Shown: positions 51,712 through 60,191 of the stretch, piece by piece | How the letters are laid out: each line of letters opens with the position of its first letter | Numbering within the stretch: position 1 is the stretch's first letter | Assembly: GCF_018704125.1 (NCBI RefSeq) | Contig: NZ_JAGTIS010000009.1 | Location: 124,001-188,000 of the forward strand | Direction of reading: 5' to 3' | Source of the DNA: Metapseudomonas boanensis | GTDB lineage: Bacteria > Pseudomonadota > Gammaproteobacteria > Pseudomonadales > Pseudomonadaceae | Length of the DNA stretch: 64,000 nucleotides | Position numbers and translations under genes: made by a program | Notes under the pieces: generated by a model | The model's input: the letters and a program-made list of their open reading frames with translations, nothing else | What the model was told of the DNA's origin: nothing | The model's database searches: none

Positions 51712-53142
51712 TCAGCGGACGAAGAGTTTGTAGACCAGCTTCTGGACGGCCTTGCCGTAGGGTGGGTAGATCATCTTCGCGGCATTGAAGCGCTGTTTGA
51801 TGAACACGCCCTTGGCCTTGCTGAAGGTGAGGAAGCCTTCATGGCCGTGATAGTGGCCCATGCCGGAGGGGCCGACTCCGCCGAAGGGCATGTCGTCCTG
51901 GGCTACGTGCAGCAGGGTGTCGTTCAGGCACACGCCGCCAGAGTGGGTCTCGTTCAGTACGCGTTGCTGTTCGCGCTTGTTGTAGCCGAAGTAGTAAAGC
52001 GCCAGCGGTCGCGGACGGTCGTTGATGTAGGTGAAGGCATCGTCGATGTTCGAGTAGGGCACCACCGGCAGCAGCGGGCCGAAGATCTCTTCCTGCATCA
52101 GTTTCATGTCATCCGTGGCGTTCAGCACCAGGGTGTGCGGCAGCCGGCGGCCCTGTGCTTCGGGGAACAGCGGGACCAGATGTGCGCCCTTGGCCTCCGC
52201 ATCGGCCAGATAGCCCTTGAGGCGGCCAAGTTGGCGTTCGTTGATGATGGCGGTGTAGTCAGGATTGTCGGCCAGCTTCGGGAAGAAGGCCTGGACCGCC
52301 AGGCGATAGGCTTCGACGAATTCCTGGGCGCGCGCCTCGGGTACCAGCACATAGTCCGGCGCCACGCAGGTTTGCCCTGCGTTCAGGGTTTTGCCGAAGG
52401 CGATGCGCTCGGCGGCATGGGCCAGTGGCACGTCGTGGGAAACGATGGCCGGCGATTTGCCGCCCAGTTCCAGGGTCACCGGCGTCAGATTTTCCGCCGC
52501 CGCGCGCATCACGTGCTTGCCGATGCTGGTGGCGCCGGTGAACAGCAGATGGTCGAAGGGCTGCCGGGAGAAGGCCGCGCCCACGTCCGCCTCGCCGAGG
52601 ACAACCGCTACCAGGTCTTCGGGAAAGATCTGCGCCAGCAGGCCCTTGAGCAGCTGCGAGGTGGCCGGGGTGGATTCACTCATCTTGATCATCACCCGGT
52701 TGCCCGCTGCCAGCGCCCCCACCAGCGGGCCAATGGCAAGGTACAGCGGGTAGTTCCACGGCACGATCACGCCGACGACGCCCAGCGGCTGATACACAAC
52801 CTTGGCGGAGGCCGGCTGGAACGCTATGCCGACACCGCGCCGCGACGGCTTCATCCATTGGCGGATGCGTTGGGTCGCGTATTGGATACCGTGCAGGCTC
52901 GGCATGATCTCGGCGATTCGGGTTTCATCCGCCGAACGGTTGCTGAAATCTTCGGAGATCGCCGCGATCAGTGCTTCCTGCTGGCTGAGCAGCAGTTCTC
53001 GGAGCGACTTCAGCCACTGGATGCGCTGCTCGGCACTGGGCATGGGGTTGGCGCGGAAGGCCTCGCGCTGGCGCTGGAAAAGGCTCTCCAGCTGGCTGAT
53101 CTGCTGCTGGCTTTGTTGCAGGTAGGCGATGTCGGCGACCAT
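51712..53142 (-). CDS. Coniferyl-aldehyde-dehydrogenase-type NAD(P)-dependent aldehyde dehydrogenase
   Basis: A 476-residue class-3-like aldehyde dehydrogenase (CalB group). VIVPWNYPLYLAIGPL, the glutamate motif LELGGKSPAIV, and the nucleophile motif NAGQTCVAPDYV are complete; the C-terminal helix KAVQKLVYKLFVR is like that of fatty-aldehyde dehydrogenases. AGGAGCC precedes the ATG. Its promoter is TTGACA-N17-TAAACA at 53214-53186 with a palindrome in the spacer, so the divergent TetR gene probably represses it. The GMC system downstream may supply aldehyde. Equivalent to PA0366. Confidence 0.9.
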   Translation of the reverse strand: MVADIAYLQQSQQQISQLESLFQRQREAFRANPMPSAEQRIQWLKSLRELLLSQQEALIAAISEDFSNRSADETRIAEIMPSLHGIQYATQRIRQWMKPSRRGVGIAFQPASAKVVYQPLGVVGVIVPWNYPLYLAIGPLVGALAAGNRVMIKMSESTPATSQLLKGLLAQIFPEDLVAVVLGEADVGAAFSRQPFDHLLFTGATSIGKHVMRAAAENLTPVTLELGGKSPAIVSHDVPLAHAAERIAFGKTLNAGQTCVAPDYVLVPEARAQEFVEAYRLAVQAFFPKLADNPDYTAIINERQLGRLKGYLADAEAKGAHLVPLFPEAQGRRLPHTLVLNATDDMKLMQEEIFGPLLPVVPYSNIDDAFTYINDRPRPLALYYFGYNKREQQRVLNETHSGGVCLNDTLLHVAQDDMPFGGVGPSGMGHYHGHEGFLTFSKAKGVFIKQRFNAAKMIYPPYGKAVQKLVYKLFVR

Positions 53143-53185
53143 GCTTCGGCTCCTATGCGGGCCCTGATATTTTGGTGTCGCTGGT

Positions 53186-53214
53186 TGTTTAGAGCAATTG
53201 CTCTAGCCTGTCAA
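53186..53214 (-). promoter_or_regulatory. Sigma-70-type promoter of the aldehyde dehydrogenase operon
   Basis: Read leftward: a perfect -35 TTGACA at 53214-53209, 17-bp spacer, -10 TAAACA at 53191-53186. It lies 44 bp before the start at 53142. Confidence 0.6.
53190..53205. promoter_or_regulatory. TetR-type operator: TAGAGCAATTGCTCTA
   Basis: A perfect 16-bp palindrome lying almost entirely in the spacer between the -35 and -10 of the promoter above, between divergent aldehyde dehydrogenase and TetR genes. Size, symmetry and placement fit a TetR-family repressor site. Binding by the neighbouring regulator is inferred. Confidence 0.65.
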
Positions 53215-53357
53215 ATAGCATGCCTGCCGTAGTGCCCGGCCGCAGCCCAACGAAAGCTGGGCAGGTGCTTGTGAGGGAACACCGGGTGTTTCCTTGCAGC
53301 CTCGCGGTGTACCTTTGGCGCTCGCCATGCCCCACCGATTGCAGGATGAATTGCCAG

Positions 53358-54023
53358 ATGGCCCTACGACCCAAGACCCGCGACCGTATCGTCCAGGAGA
53401 GCCTGACGCTGTTCAACGTCCAGGGCGAGCGCAACGTGACCACCAACCATATTGCCGCGCATCTGGGCATGTCGCCGGGCAATCTCTATTACCACTTCCG
53501 CAACAAGCAGGAGATCATCGCCGAGCTGTTTGCCCTTTATGAGGCCCAGGTCGACGGCTTCCTGCGCCTGCCAGAAGGCCGGGAGGTGACGGTGGAGGAC
53601 AAGACCTTCTATCTGGAGGCCTTGCTCGCGGCCATGTGGCAGTACCGATTCCTGCATCGCGACCTGGAGCATTTGCTGGAGTCCGATCCCGAGCTGGCCG
53701 CGCGCTACCGGCTCTTCGCTCAACGCTGCCTGGACCATGCCCAGATCATTTACCGGGGTTTCGTGCATGCCGGAATCCTGCTGATGAACGACGCTCAGGT
53801 CGAAGCCCTGAGCCTCAATAGCTGGATCATCGTCACTTCCTGGGTACGCTTTCTCTGCACCACTCGCACTGAGTCGGCCGATCTCAGCGAGGACATGCTG
53901 CGCCGAGGTATCTACCAGGTGCTGGCGCTGGAGGGTGGTTATCTCGCGCCCGAGGTGCAGCCGGCGGTGCGGGCGCTGTACGAGAGGCTGTACGTGCCGT
54001 TGGAGCTGGTAATCCCGGATTGA
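53358..54023 (+). CDS. TetR-family transcriptional regulator
   Basis: A 221-residue repressor. The N-terminal HTH (residues 5-55) contains RDRIVQESLTLFNVQGERNV and HIAAHLGMSPGNLYYHFRNK; the rest is a helical ligand-binding domain of the TetR_C type seen in PA0367-like proteins (LLESDPELAARYRLF). The ATG at 53358 (MALRPKTRD) gives the usual N-terminus; an ATG at 53346 is possible. Divergent from the aldehyde dehydrogenase operon, with a palindrome between them. The inducer is probably an aldehyde, alcohol or acyl compound, unknown. Confidence 0.87.
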   Translation: MALRPKTRDRIVQESLTLFNVQGERNVTTNHIAAHLGMSPGNLYYHFRNKQEIIAELFALYEAQVDGFLRLPEGREVTVEDKTFYLEALLAAMWQYRFLHRDLEHLLESDPELAARYRLFAQRCLDHAQIIYRGFVHAGILLMNDAQVEALSLNSWIIVTSWVRFLCTTRTESADLSEDMLRRGIYQVLALEGGYLAPEVQPAVRALYERLYVPLELVIPD

Positions 54024-54180
54024 TCCAACCAACCTTGGCTGCGGGCCGTGGCATCGCTGCGATGGCTATAGCGTTGTGACCAACCCCACCATGCCTGGAG
54101 CGGTACCTCCAACCCTGCCTGGAAATCGCAGGTGGTTTTTCACAGGGCGAAACCCGGCATATAGCAGCTCTTGGTTGCAA

Positions 54181-55206
54181 TCAGCCTCGTAGCTTCGATT
54201 GGCCTCTCAGCCAGGTGGGAATCCGCCGTTCCAGGTAGTAGGCCGGAGTCTTCGGCGTTCCCTCGATGAACCCCACGTGGCCGCCATTTGGGTGCAGCTC
54301 CATCTGGGTGCTGGCGGACAGCTCATGGGCCTCCGGCAGACTGTGGCGGAAGACGAAAGGGTCGTCGGCGGCCTGGATCAACAGGGTGGGGATGCGAATG
54401 CCGCCAAGGTAGTAGCGGCTGGAGGCCCGGCGGTAGTAGTCCTGAGCATCGGCGAAGCCATGCAGGGGGGCGGTGATGCGGCCGTCGAAGTCCCAGAAAG
54501 TGCGCAGCCCGTCGAGGGGGCCGAGTTGTTCCAGGGTAGAAAGATGGTCCGATTGTCCGTGGTAGGCGAAGTGGTGCTGCTTGCTCTTCACGTAGGCCAC
54601 CATCTCACGCATGAAATGCGCCTGGTAGACCCGCGAGAACCCCAGGCCGATGCGGTCGGCACACTGATCGAGGCGATAGGGCACTGAGACCGCCACGGCA
54701 GCTTGCAATGGGCAATCGTCAGCTGTTTCGCCGAGATACTTGAGCAGCACGTTGCCCCCCAGCGAGAAACCAACGGCATAGAGCGGCGCCAGTGGGCGAC
54801 TGGCACGCAGGTGCGCGACCGTGGCTGCGAGATCCTCGCTGGCCCCGGAGTGGTAGCTGCGAGGTAGCAGGTTGGGTTCACCCGAGCAGCCGCGCCAGTT
54901 GATTGCAATGCTGGCCCAGCCTTGGGCGGCCAACTTCTGCTGGAGACCGAGTACATACAACGAACTGGAAGAGCCGGTGAGCCCATGCAACACCAGCACC
55001 AGCGGTGTGCTGGCTTCATGGGGGCCATGCCAGTCGAGGTCAAGGAAGTCGCCATCCTCCAGCCACAGTCGCTCGCGCTGCCGCTCAAGCTGCGGCGGGG
55101 TGCGGCAGAACGGCGACCAGAGTGTCTGCAGGTGCGGCCCAGGCAACCACCAGGCGGGCAGGAATGCTGCCCGGCTGGCATCTGGGTTGAATTGGAATGA
55201 GGTCAT
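54181..55206 (-). CDS. YheT-family alpha/beta hydrolase
   Basis: A 341-residue hydrolase of the YheT/ABHD1-3 group. The start has the family's PAWWLPGPHLQTLWSPF; the oxyanion region is VLHGLTGSSSS; the nucleophile elbow is GFSLGGNVLLKYLGE; the acid and histidine lie in IQAADDPFVF and LHPNGGHVGFIEG. The triad is therefore complete. The ATG at 55206 is preferred to the GTG at 55242, which directly abuts the rsmD stop. Probably an esterase acting on lipid-like substrates; no specific role known. Equivalent to PA0368. Confidence 0.87.
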   Translation of the reverse strand: MTSFQFNPDASRAAFLPAWWLPGPHLQTLWSPFCRTPPQLERQRERLWLEDGDFLDLDWHGPHEASTPLVLVLHGLTGSSSSLYVLGLQQKLAAQGWASIAINWRGCSGEPNLLPRSYHSGASEDLAATVAHLRASRPLAPLYAVGFSLGGNVLLKYLGETADDCPLQAAVAVSVPYRLDQCADRIGLGFSRVYQAHFMREMVAYVKSKQHHFAYHGQSDHLSTLEQLGPLDGLRTFWDFDGRITAPLHGFADAQDYYRRASSRYYLGGIRIPTLLIQAADDPFVFRHSLPEAHELSASTQMELHPNGGHVGFIEGTPKTPAYYLERRIPTWLRGQSKLRG

Positions 55207-55242
55207 CGGACTTACCCAACTGTCAGGTTGGTCTGCCCGCAC

Positions 55243-55842
55243 TCAAGTCTGGCGTTGCCAGAGGGCGTAGTACACCTGGCCAGTTTTCTTCTCGCGGTGC
55301 AGGCGCCAATTGCCCGGTAGGCCGAGTGTCGAAGGCGGGGTCTCGCTTTCGGTATAGACCCAGGATTGGGGGGCCAGCCAGCCCCGACTTTCCAACAGGT
55401 CGCAGACAGGCGACAGCAGGCCTTTATGGAAGGGCGGGTCGAGGAAAACCAGGTCGTAGGTCGTGGGCGACTGGGTGTCGAGGTAACGCAGGGCATCGCT
55501 CTGCAGCAGTTGCCCGCGCTGGCAGCGCAGCACGTCGAGGGTGCTGCGCAGGGCGGCGACCGAGTCGGGGTTGAGGTCCAGCGCCAGTGCTTCTGCGGCA
55601 CCGCGCGAGAGCGCTTCCAGGTAAAGGGCGCCGCTGCCGGCGAAGGGGTCCAGCACACGGGCGCCCTCGATATAGGGCGCCAGCCAGTTGAACAGGGTTT
55701 CGCGCACTCGATCCGGTGTTGGGCGCAGGCCCGGACCATCGGGGAACGCGAAGCGGCGCGAGCGCCATTCGCCGCCGATGATGCGCAGCTGGCCCTGGCC
55801 GCCGTGAGAGGGTTTGGCAGGTCTGGCGGTTGGCTTGCGCAT
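55243..55842 (-). CDS. rsmD: 16S rRNA m2G966 methyltransferase
   Basis: A 199-residue SAM-dependent methyltransferase that modifies G966 of 16S rRNA in the assembled small subunit. The N-terminal GQLRIIGGEWRSRRFAFPD and RPTPDRVRETLFNWL, the SAM motif VLDPFAGSGALYLEALSRGA and the catalytic VFLDPPFHKGLL are diagnostic. Its start overlaps the stop of the upstream M16 gene by one base (TGATG), so it is translationally coupled. Equivalent to PA0369. Confidence 0.94.
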   Translation of the reverse strand: MRKPTARPAKPSHGGQGQLRIIGGEWRSRRFAFPDGPGLRPTPDRVRETLFNWLAPYIEGARVLDPFAGSGALYLEALSRGAAEALALDLNPDSVAALRSTLDVLRCQRGQLLQSDALRYLDTQSPTTYDLVFLDPPFHKGLLSPVCDLLESRGWLAPQSWVYTESETPPSTLGLPGNWRLHREKKTGQVYYALWQRQT

Positions 55843-57326
55843 CAGTGCTCCGGTACGCCGCTGGGCAGCGCGGCGGGTTTGTCGGTGGGAGGCGGGAGCT
55901 CCTTCTGGGCGACGGTCGGGCCGGCGGTGACGATGACGAAGTCATCCGCGCTGAGGTGCTTGGCCATCGCGGCCTTGACCTCGGCGACATTGAGCGCCTG
56001 GACTTGCCGCATGAAGTCTTCCAGGTAGGTCAGCGGCAGGTTGTAGAAACCGATGGCGCCTAGCTGCCCGACGATGTCGGCGTTGCTCGCGGTGGATAGC
56101 GGGAAGCTGCCGGCCACCTCACGCTTGGCATCGTCCAGCTCCTTCTGGGTTGGCCCCTCGGCCAGGTACTGGCGGACAATGTCCTGCACCAGCTTGAGCG
56201 TGCCCTGGCTCAGTTCGGCGCGGGTCTGCAGGCCGATCATGAAGGGGCCGCGCACCTGCATGGCGGTGAAACCCGAGCTGACGCCGTAGGTAAGACCGCG
56301 CTTCTCGCGCACTTCCTCCATAAGGCGGGTGCCGAAGCCGCCGCCGCCGAGGATCTGATTGCCCAGGTAGAGGGCTGCGTAGTCCGGTTCGTTCCGGTCG
56401 ACGCCGAGCTGGGCGAGCATCAGGTGGGTTTGCTTGGAGGGGAACTCGATATGGGTCAGGCCGGCCTTGGGCGCATCTGGTTGTACCAGTTTGGGCAGTG
56501 CCGGGCCTTTGGGCAGGGCCTGGGAGACCTGGTTGGCAATGGCCTCGGCATCTGCGCGGGAGAGGTCTCCGACCAGGGCGATCACCACGTTACCGGCCGT
56601 GTAGGCCTTTTGGTGGAAAGCCTTCAGCTGAGCGGGGGTAATGCCGGGGATGGACTGCTCGTTACCATCGCTGGGGTGGGCATAAGGGTGTTGGCCGTAG
56701 AGCTTATCGAACAGTTCCAGACCAGCGAGCTTGCCGGGGTTCTGCTTCTGGTACTCAAAACCGGCCAGGACCTGGTTCTTGATCCGTGCAAGCGCGTCTT
56801 CCGGGAAGGTGGGAGCACCCACAACCTGGGTGAACAGGTCGAGCGCCGGCTGGCGCTGCTCGCCAGCGGTCAGGCTGCGGAGGCTGGCGACGGCCATGTC
56901 GCGGTAGGCACCGTTGCCGAATTCGGCGCCCAGGCCTTCGAACCCCTCGGCGATAGCAGTGACGTCCTTGCCGGCGACGCCTTCGTTGAGCATGGCATTG
57001 GTCAGCATGGCCAGGCCGGGTGCACCGGCATCCTGGCTGCTGCCAGCGGCGAAGGTCAGGCGCAGATCGAACATGGGCAGCTCGGGGGCGGCTACGAACA
57101 GCACCTTGGCACCCTCTGGCGTCTGCCAGCTCTGGATCTCCAGGGCGCGGCGACCGGGTGCCTTGCCGTCGAGTTCAGCGAGGGACTTCAAACCCTCGAC
57201 CTGGGTCTGGGCAGCACTTTCAGTGGTGGCTGGGGCCGGGCGGCTGGCGATGAATCCCAGCACGCCGAGCAGGGCGATCAGGGCGATGCCGAGCAGGCCG
57301 TAACGCAGGCCGTTGCGCTCACTCAT
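55842..57326 (-). CDS. M16-family protease-like protein without the zinc motif
   Basis: A 494-residue protein with an N-terminal membrane anchor (about residues 9-27, YGLLGIALIALLGVLGFIAS) and two M16 domains facing the periplasm. Where catalytic M16 subunits have HxxEH, this one has LAMLTNAMLNEG, so it is presumably the non-catalytic partner. The C-terminal domain keeps the R/Y pair region LMEEVREKRGLTYGVSSGF. It overlaps the catalytic gene upstream by 8 bp; heterodimers of one active and one inactive M16 subunit are the rule in such pairs. Equivalent to PA0371. Confidence 0.9.
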   Translation of the reverse strand: MSERNGLRYGLLGIALIALLGVLGFIASRPAPATTESAAQTQVEGLKSLAELDGKAPGRRALEIQSWQTPEGAKVLFVAAPELPMFDLRLTFAAGSSQDAGAPGLAMLTNAMLNEGVAGKDVTAIAEGFEGLGAEFGNGAYRDMAVASLRSLTAGEQRQPALDLFTQVVGAPTFPEDALARIKNQVLAGFEYQKQNPGKLAGLELFDKLYGQHPYAHPSDGNEQSIPGITPAQLKAFHQKAYTAGNVVIALVGDLSRADAEAIANQVSQALPKGPALPKLVQPDAPKAGLTHIEFPSKQTHLMLAQLGVDRNEPDYAALYLGNQILGGGGFGTRLMEEVREKRGLTYGVSSGFTAMQVRGPFMIGLQTRAELSQGTLKLVQDIVRQYLAEGPTQKELDDAKREVAGSFPLSTASNADIVGQLGAIGFYNLPLTYLEDFMRQVQALNVAEVKAAMAKHLSADDFVIVTAGPTVAQKELPPPTDKPAALPSGVPEH

Positions 57327-58674
57327 TGGGGGCTTCCTCGGGCAGGATGTGGGCGACGCTTAGGCGGTCGCGGGTAAAGAAGGTCTTGGCGGCGGCCTGG
57401 ATGTCGGCCGGGGTTACGGCCTCCAGGGCTTTGAGGTCCTGGTCCATCAGCTTCCAGGACAAGCCGACCGTTTCCAGTTGGCCGATAGTGGTGGCCTGGC
57501 TGGTGATGGAATCACGCTCGTAGACCAGGCCCGCAATCGCCTGGGCACGAACCCGCTTGAGCTCTTCGACGCTTGGCGGCGTTTTCTGCAAATCTTCCAG
57601 CTGGCGCCAGATGCCGGCTTCGGTCTGCGCGAGGGTTTTGCCCTTCTGCACGTTCGGCGTAGCGCTGATGACGAACAGGCTGTCGCCGCGAGGGAAGGCG
57701 TCGAACCAGGCGGAAGCGCCGCTGACCAGCTCTTCCCCCCGCTCCAGACGGCTCGGCAGGCGTGCGCTGTAGCCGCCGTCGAGCAGGGTGGCGATCAGGC
57801 GCAAGGCGTGGACCTGGCGGGGGTCCTTGGCGGTGGACAGGCCAGGCACGTTGAAGCCCATCATCAGGCTCGGCAGCTGGGTGCGCACGTGCAGGTTCAG
57901 GCGGCGCTCGCCGGGTGCACCCAGTTCCAGCGGCTGCTTGGCTACCGGGACAGTGCGCTTGGGAATCGAGCCGAAGTAGCGCTCGGCCAGGGCCTTGACC
58001 TCGTCCAGAGTCACGTCGCCGACCACCACCAGGGTGGCGTTATTCGGTGCATACCAGGATTCGTACCAGTGGCGCAGCTCCTCCACCTTCATGCGGTTGA
58101 GGTCGGCCATCCAGCCAATGGTGGGGATGTGGTAGCCGCTGGCCGGATAGGCCATGGCCTTGAAGCGCTCGAAAGCCTTGGCCGTCGGCTTGTCGTCGGT
58201 GCGCAGGCGACGCTCTTCCTTGATTACCTCGATTTCGCGCTTGAACTCCTCTGGCGGCAACTTGAGGCTGGCCAGGCGGTCCGCCTCCAGCTCGAAGGCC
58301 ACCCCCAGGCGATCGCGGGCGAGGACTTGGTAATAGGCGGTGTAGTCGTCACTGGTGAAGGCGTTTTCCTCGGCGCCTAGTTCGCGCAGGATACGCGAGG
58401 CTTCGCCGGGTCCGAGCTTGCGGCTGCCCTTGAACATCATGTGTTCGAGTGCGTGGGAAAGACCGGTCTGGCCCGGGGTTTCGTAGCTGGAACCGACCTT
58501 GTACCAGAGCTGGGAGACCACCACCGGCGCGCGGTGGTCTTCGCGCACAACGACCTTCAGGCCATTGTCCAGGGTGAACTCGTGAGTGGGCTGGTTGTCT
58601 GCTGCCAGTGCCGCAAGCGGCAGGCTGAGCACGCAATACAGCAAGCCGGCGGCTTGGCGGGCGATCGCTTTCAT
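57319..58674 (-). CDS. M16-family zinc protease, catalytic subunit
   Basis: A 451-residue periplasmic metallopeptidase. A signal peptide covers about residues 1-25 (MKAIARQAAGLLYCV..ALA); the inverted zinc motif is His74-Ala-Leu-Glu77-His78 in GLSHALEHMMFKGS, with the downstream glutamate in the segment ELGAEENAFTSDDYTAYYQ. The ATG at 58674 is chosen because a signal peptide begins there; more than 500 bases of open frame upstream are antisense to ftsY. Co-transcribed with its inactive partner and rsmD; divergent from ftsY. Equivalent to PA0372. Confidence 0.91.
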   Translation of the reverse strand: MKAIARQAAGLLYCVLSLPLAALAADNQPTHEFTLDNGLKVVVREDHRAPVVVSQLWYKVGSSYETPGQTGLSHALEHMMFKGSRKLGPGEASRILRELGAEENAFTSDDYTAYYQVLARDRLGVAFELEADRLASLKLPPEEFKREIEVIKEERRLRTDDKPTAKAFERFKAMAYPASGYHIPTIGWMADLNRMKVEELRHWYESWYAPNNATLVVVGDVTLDEVKALAERYFGSIPKRTVPVAKQPLELGAPGERRLNLHVRTQLPSLMMGFNVPGLSTAKDPRQVHALRLIATLLDGGYSARLPSRLERGEELVSGASAWFDAFPRGDSLFVISATPNVQKGKTLAQTEAGIWRQLEDLQKTPPSVEELKRVRAQAIAGLVYERDSITSQATTIGQLETVGLSWKLMDQDLKALEAVTPADIQAAAKTFFTRDRLSVAHILPEEAPNE

Positions 58675-58817
58675 CGATGTATTTGACCTGTCGGACGGCC
58701 CCGGCGGTCGTACCGCCTGCGGGCGAAGAGGTGCTAGGATACCCCATCCTTTTCCGGGGCGGCGAAGCGGGCCGGGCAAGAGCCGGCGTGGCCGCCCCCA
58801 TGAGATGTAATCGACCC

Positions 58818-60191
58818 ATGTTTGGTTCCAACGACGACAAGAAAGCTCCAGCGCCTGCCGGGGAAAAGAAATCCTTGTTCGGCTGGCTGCGCAAGAAGCC
58901 TCAGGACACTGCTCCCGCCGCTCCGGCTGAGCCGGTCGCGCCTGCCGCAACCGAGGTTCCTGCCACCGTTGTGCCTGAGGTTGCTCCCACTGTGGAGCAG
59001 GCCCCAGCAGCGGCCAGTCCAATTGCGCCTGATTTGCCCGCAGTGGCAGCGCCTGCACCACGGGTGGAGGCGCCCGTGGCCGTCGAGCCTGCTGCACCTG
59101 CACCTGCACCTGCACCTGCACCTGCACCTGCCGCGGCAGTGGTCTCGGAGCCAGCTCCGGCAATTGAATCCATGCCGGCGCCAAAGCCGGTGGTTGATGT
59201 CACACCGGTTGTTGTAGCTGAAGTCCCACAGGTTGTTTCGGCGGAATCCGAGCCTGCCAAGGTCGGATTCTTCGCCCGCCTCAAGCAAGGTCTGTCAAAG
59301 ACCAGCGCCAGCATCGGCGAAGGCATGGCCAGCCTGTTCCTTGGACGCAAGGCCATCGACGATGACCTGCTGGATGAAATCGAGACCCGCCTGCTAACTG
59401 CGGACGTCGGCGTTGAGGCCACCAGCGTCATCATCCAGAGCCTGACCCAGAAGGTCGCACGCAAGCAGCTGGCCGACAGCGATGCGCTGTTCAAGGCCCT
59501 CCAGGAAGAACTGGCGGTTTTGCTGCGTCCGGTGGAGCAACCGCTGCGCATCGACGCAGGGCGCACGCCCTACGTGATCCTGGTGGTCGGCGTGAACGGG
59601 GTTGGCAAAACCACCACCATCGGCAAGTTGGCCAAGAAGCTGCAGCTTGAAGGCAAGAAGGTGATGCTGGCTGCCGGTGACACCTTCCGTGCCGCCGCTG
59701 TCGAGCAGCTGCAGATCTGGGGCGAACGCAACAACATTTCCGTCATCGCCCAACACACCGGTGCGGACTCCGCCTCGGTGATCTTCGATGCCGTGCAGGC
59801 AGCCAAGTCCCGTGGCGTTGACGTGTTGATCGCCGATACCGCCGGACGCCTGCATACCAAGGACAACCTGATGGAAGAGCTGAAGAAGGTCCGTCGGGTT
59901 ATTGGCAAACTGGACGAAAGCGCGCCCCACGAAGTGCTGCTGGTGCTGGACGCCGGCACCGGACAGAACGCCATCAACCAGGCCAAGCAATTCCACCAGG
60001 CCGTCAACCTGTCGGGCCTGGCCCTGACCAAACTGGACGGCACCGCCAAGGGCGGGGTGATCTTCGCCCTGGCCAAGCAGTTCGGCTTGCCGATCCGCTA
60101 CATCGGCGTCGGCGAGGGGATCGACGATCTGCGCACCTTCGAGGCCGACGCCTTCGTCAAAGCCCTGTTCGCTGAGCGGGAGTCTGCATGA
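58818..60191 (+). CDS. ftsY: Signal recognition particle receptor FtsY
   Basis: A 457-residue GTPase that docks ribosome-nascent chain-SRP complexes at the inner membrane. The N-terminal A domain (about 1-155) is Pro/Ala/Val-rich with an Ala-Pro repeat, not strongly acidic as in E. coli. The NG domain (about 160-457) has GVNGVGKTTTIGKLAKKL (G1), DTFRAAAVEQLQ, DTAGRLHTKDNL (G3), TKLDGTAKGG (G4) and GVGEGIDDLRTF. The ATG at 58818 (MFGSNDDKK) is the family start; the frame is open upstream. It overlaps ftsE by 4 bp. Equivalent to PA0373. Confidence 0.96.
   Translation: MFGSNDDKKAPAPAGEKKSLFGWLRKKPQDTAPAAPAEPVAPAATEVPATVVPEVAPTVEQAPAAASPIAPDLPAVAAPAPRVEAPVAVEPAAPAPAPAPAPAPAAAVVSEPAPAIESMPAPKPVVDVTPVVVAEVPQVVSAESEPAKVGFFARLKQGLSKTSASIGEGMASLFLGRKAIDDDLLDEIETRLLTADVGVEATSVIIQSLTQKVARKQLADSDALFKALQEELAVLLRPVEQPLRIDAGRTPYVILVVGVNGVGKTTTIGKLAKKLQLEGKKVMLAAGDTFRAAAVEQLQIWGERNNISVIAQHTGADSASVIFDAVQAAKSRGVDVLIADTAGRLHTKDNLMEELKKVRRVIGKLDESAPHEVLLVLDAGTGQNAINQAKQFHQAVNLSGLALTKLDGTAKGGVIFALAKQFGLPIRYIGVGEGIDDLRTFEADAFVKALFAERESA
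59094..59129 (+). repeat. Hexanucleotide microsatellite (GCACCT)6 inside ftsY
   Basis: Six perfect copies of GCACCT encode an Ala-Pro run in the FtsY A domain. Slippage would add or remove Ala-Pro pairs without shifting the frame. Confidence 0.85.

Noticed and set aside
58677-58817. Extension of ftsY upstream to 58677
   Set aside because: The added 47 residues have no family similarity; FtsY proteins begin MFGxN as at 58818.
59094-59129. Short tandem repeat considered as a CRISPR-like array
   Set aside because: The unit is 6 bp without spacers and lies in frame in ftsY; no cas gene is present. No other array was seen in the window.
58675-59184. Extension of the catalytic M16 gene upstream to 59184
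   Set aside because: The added part is antisense to ftsY and is Gln/Pro/Arg low-complexity; a proper signal peptide begins at 58674.
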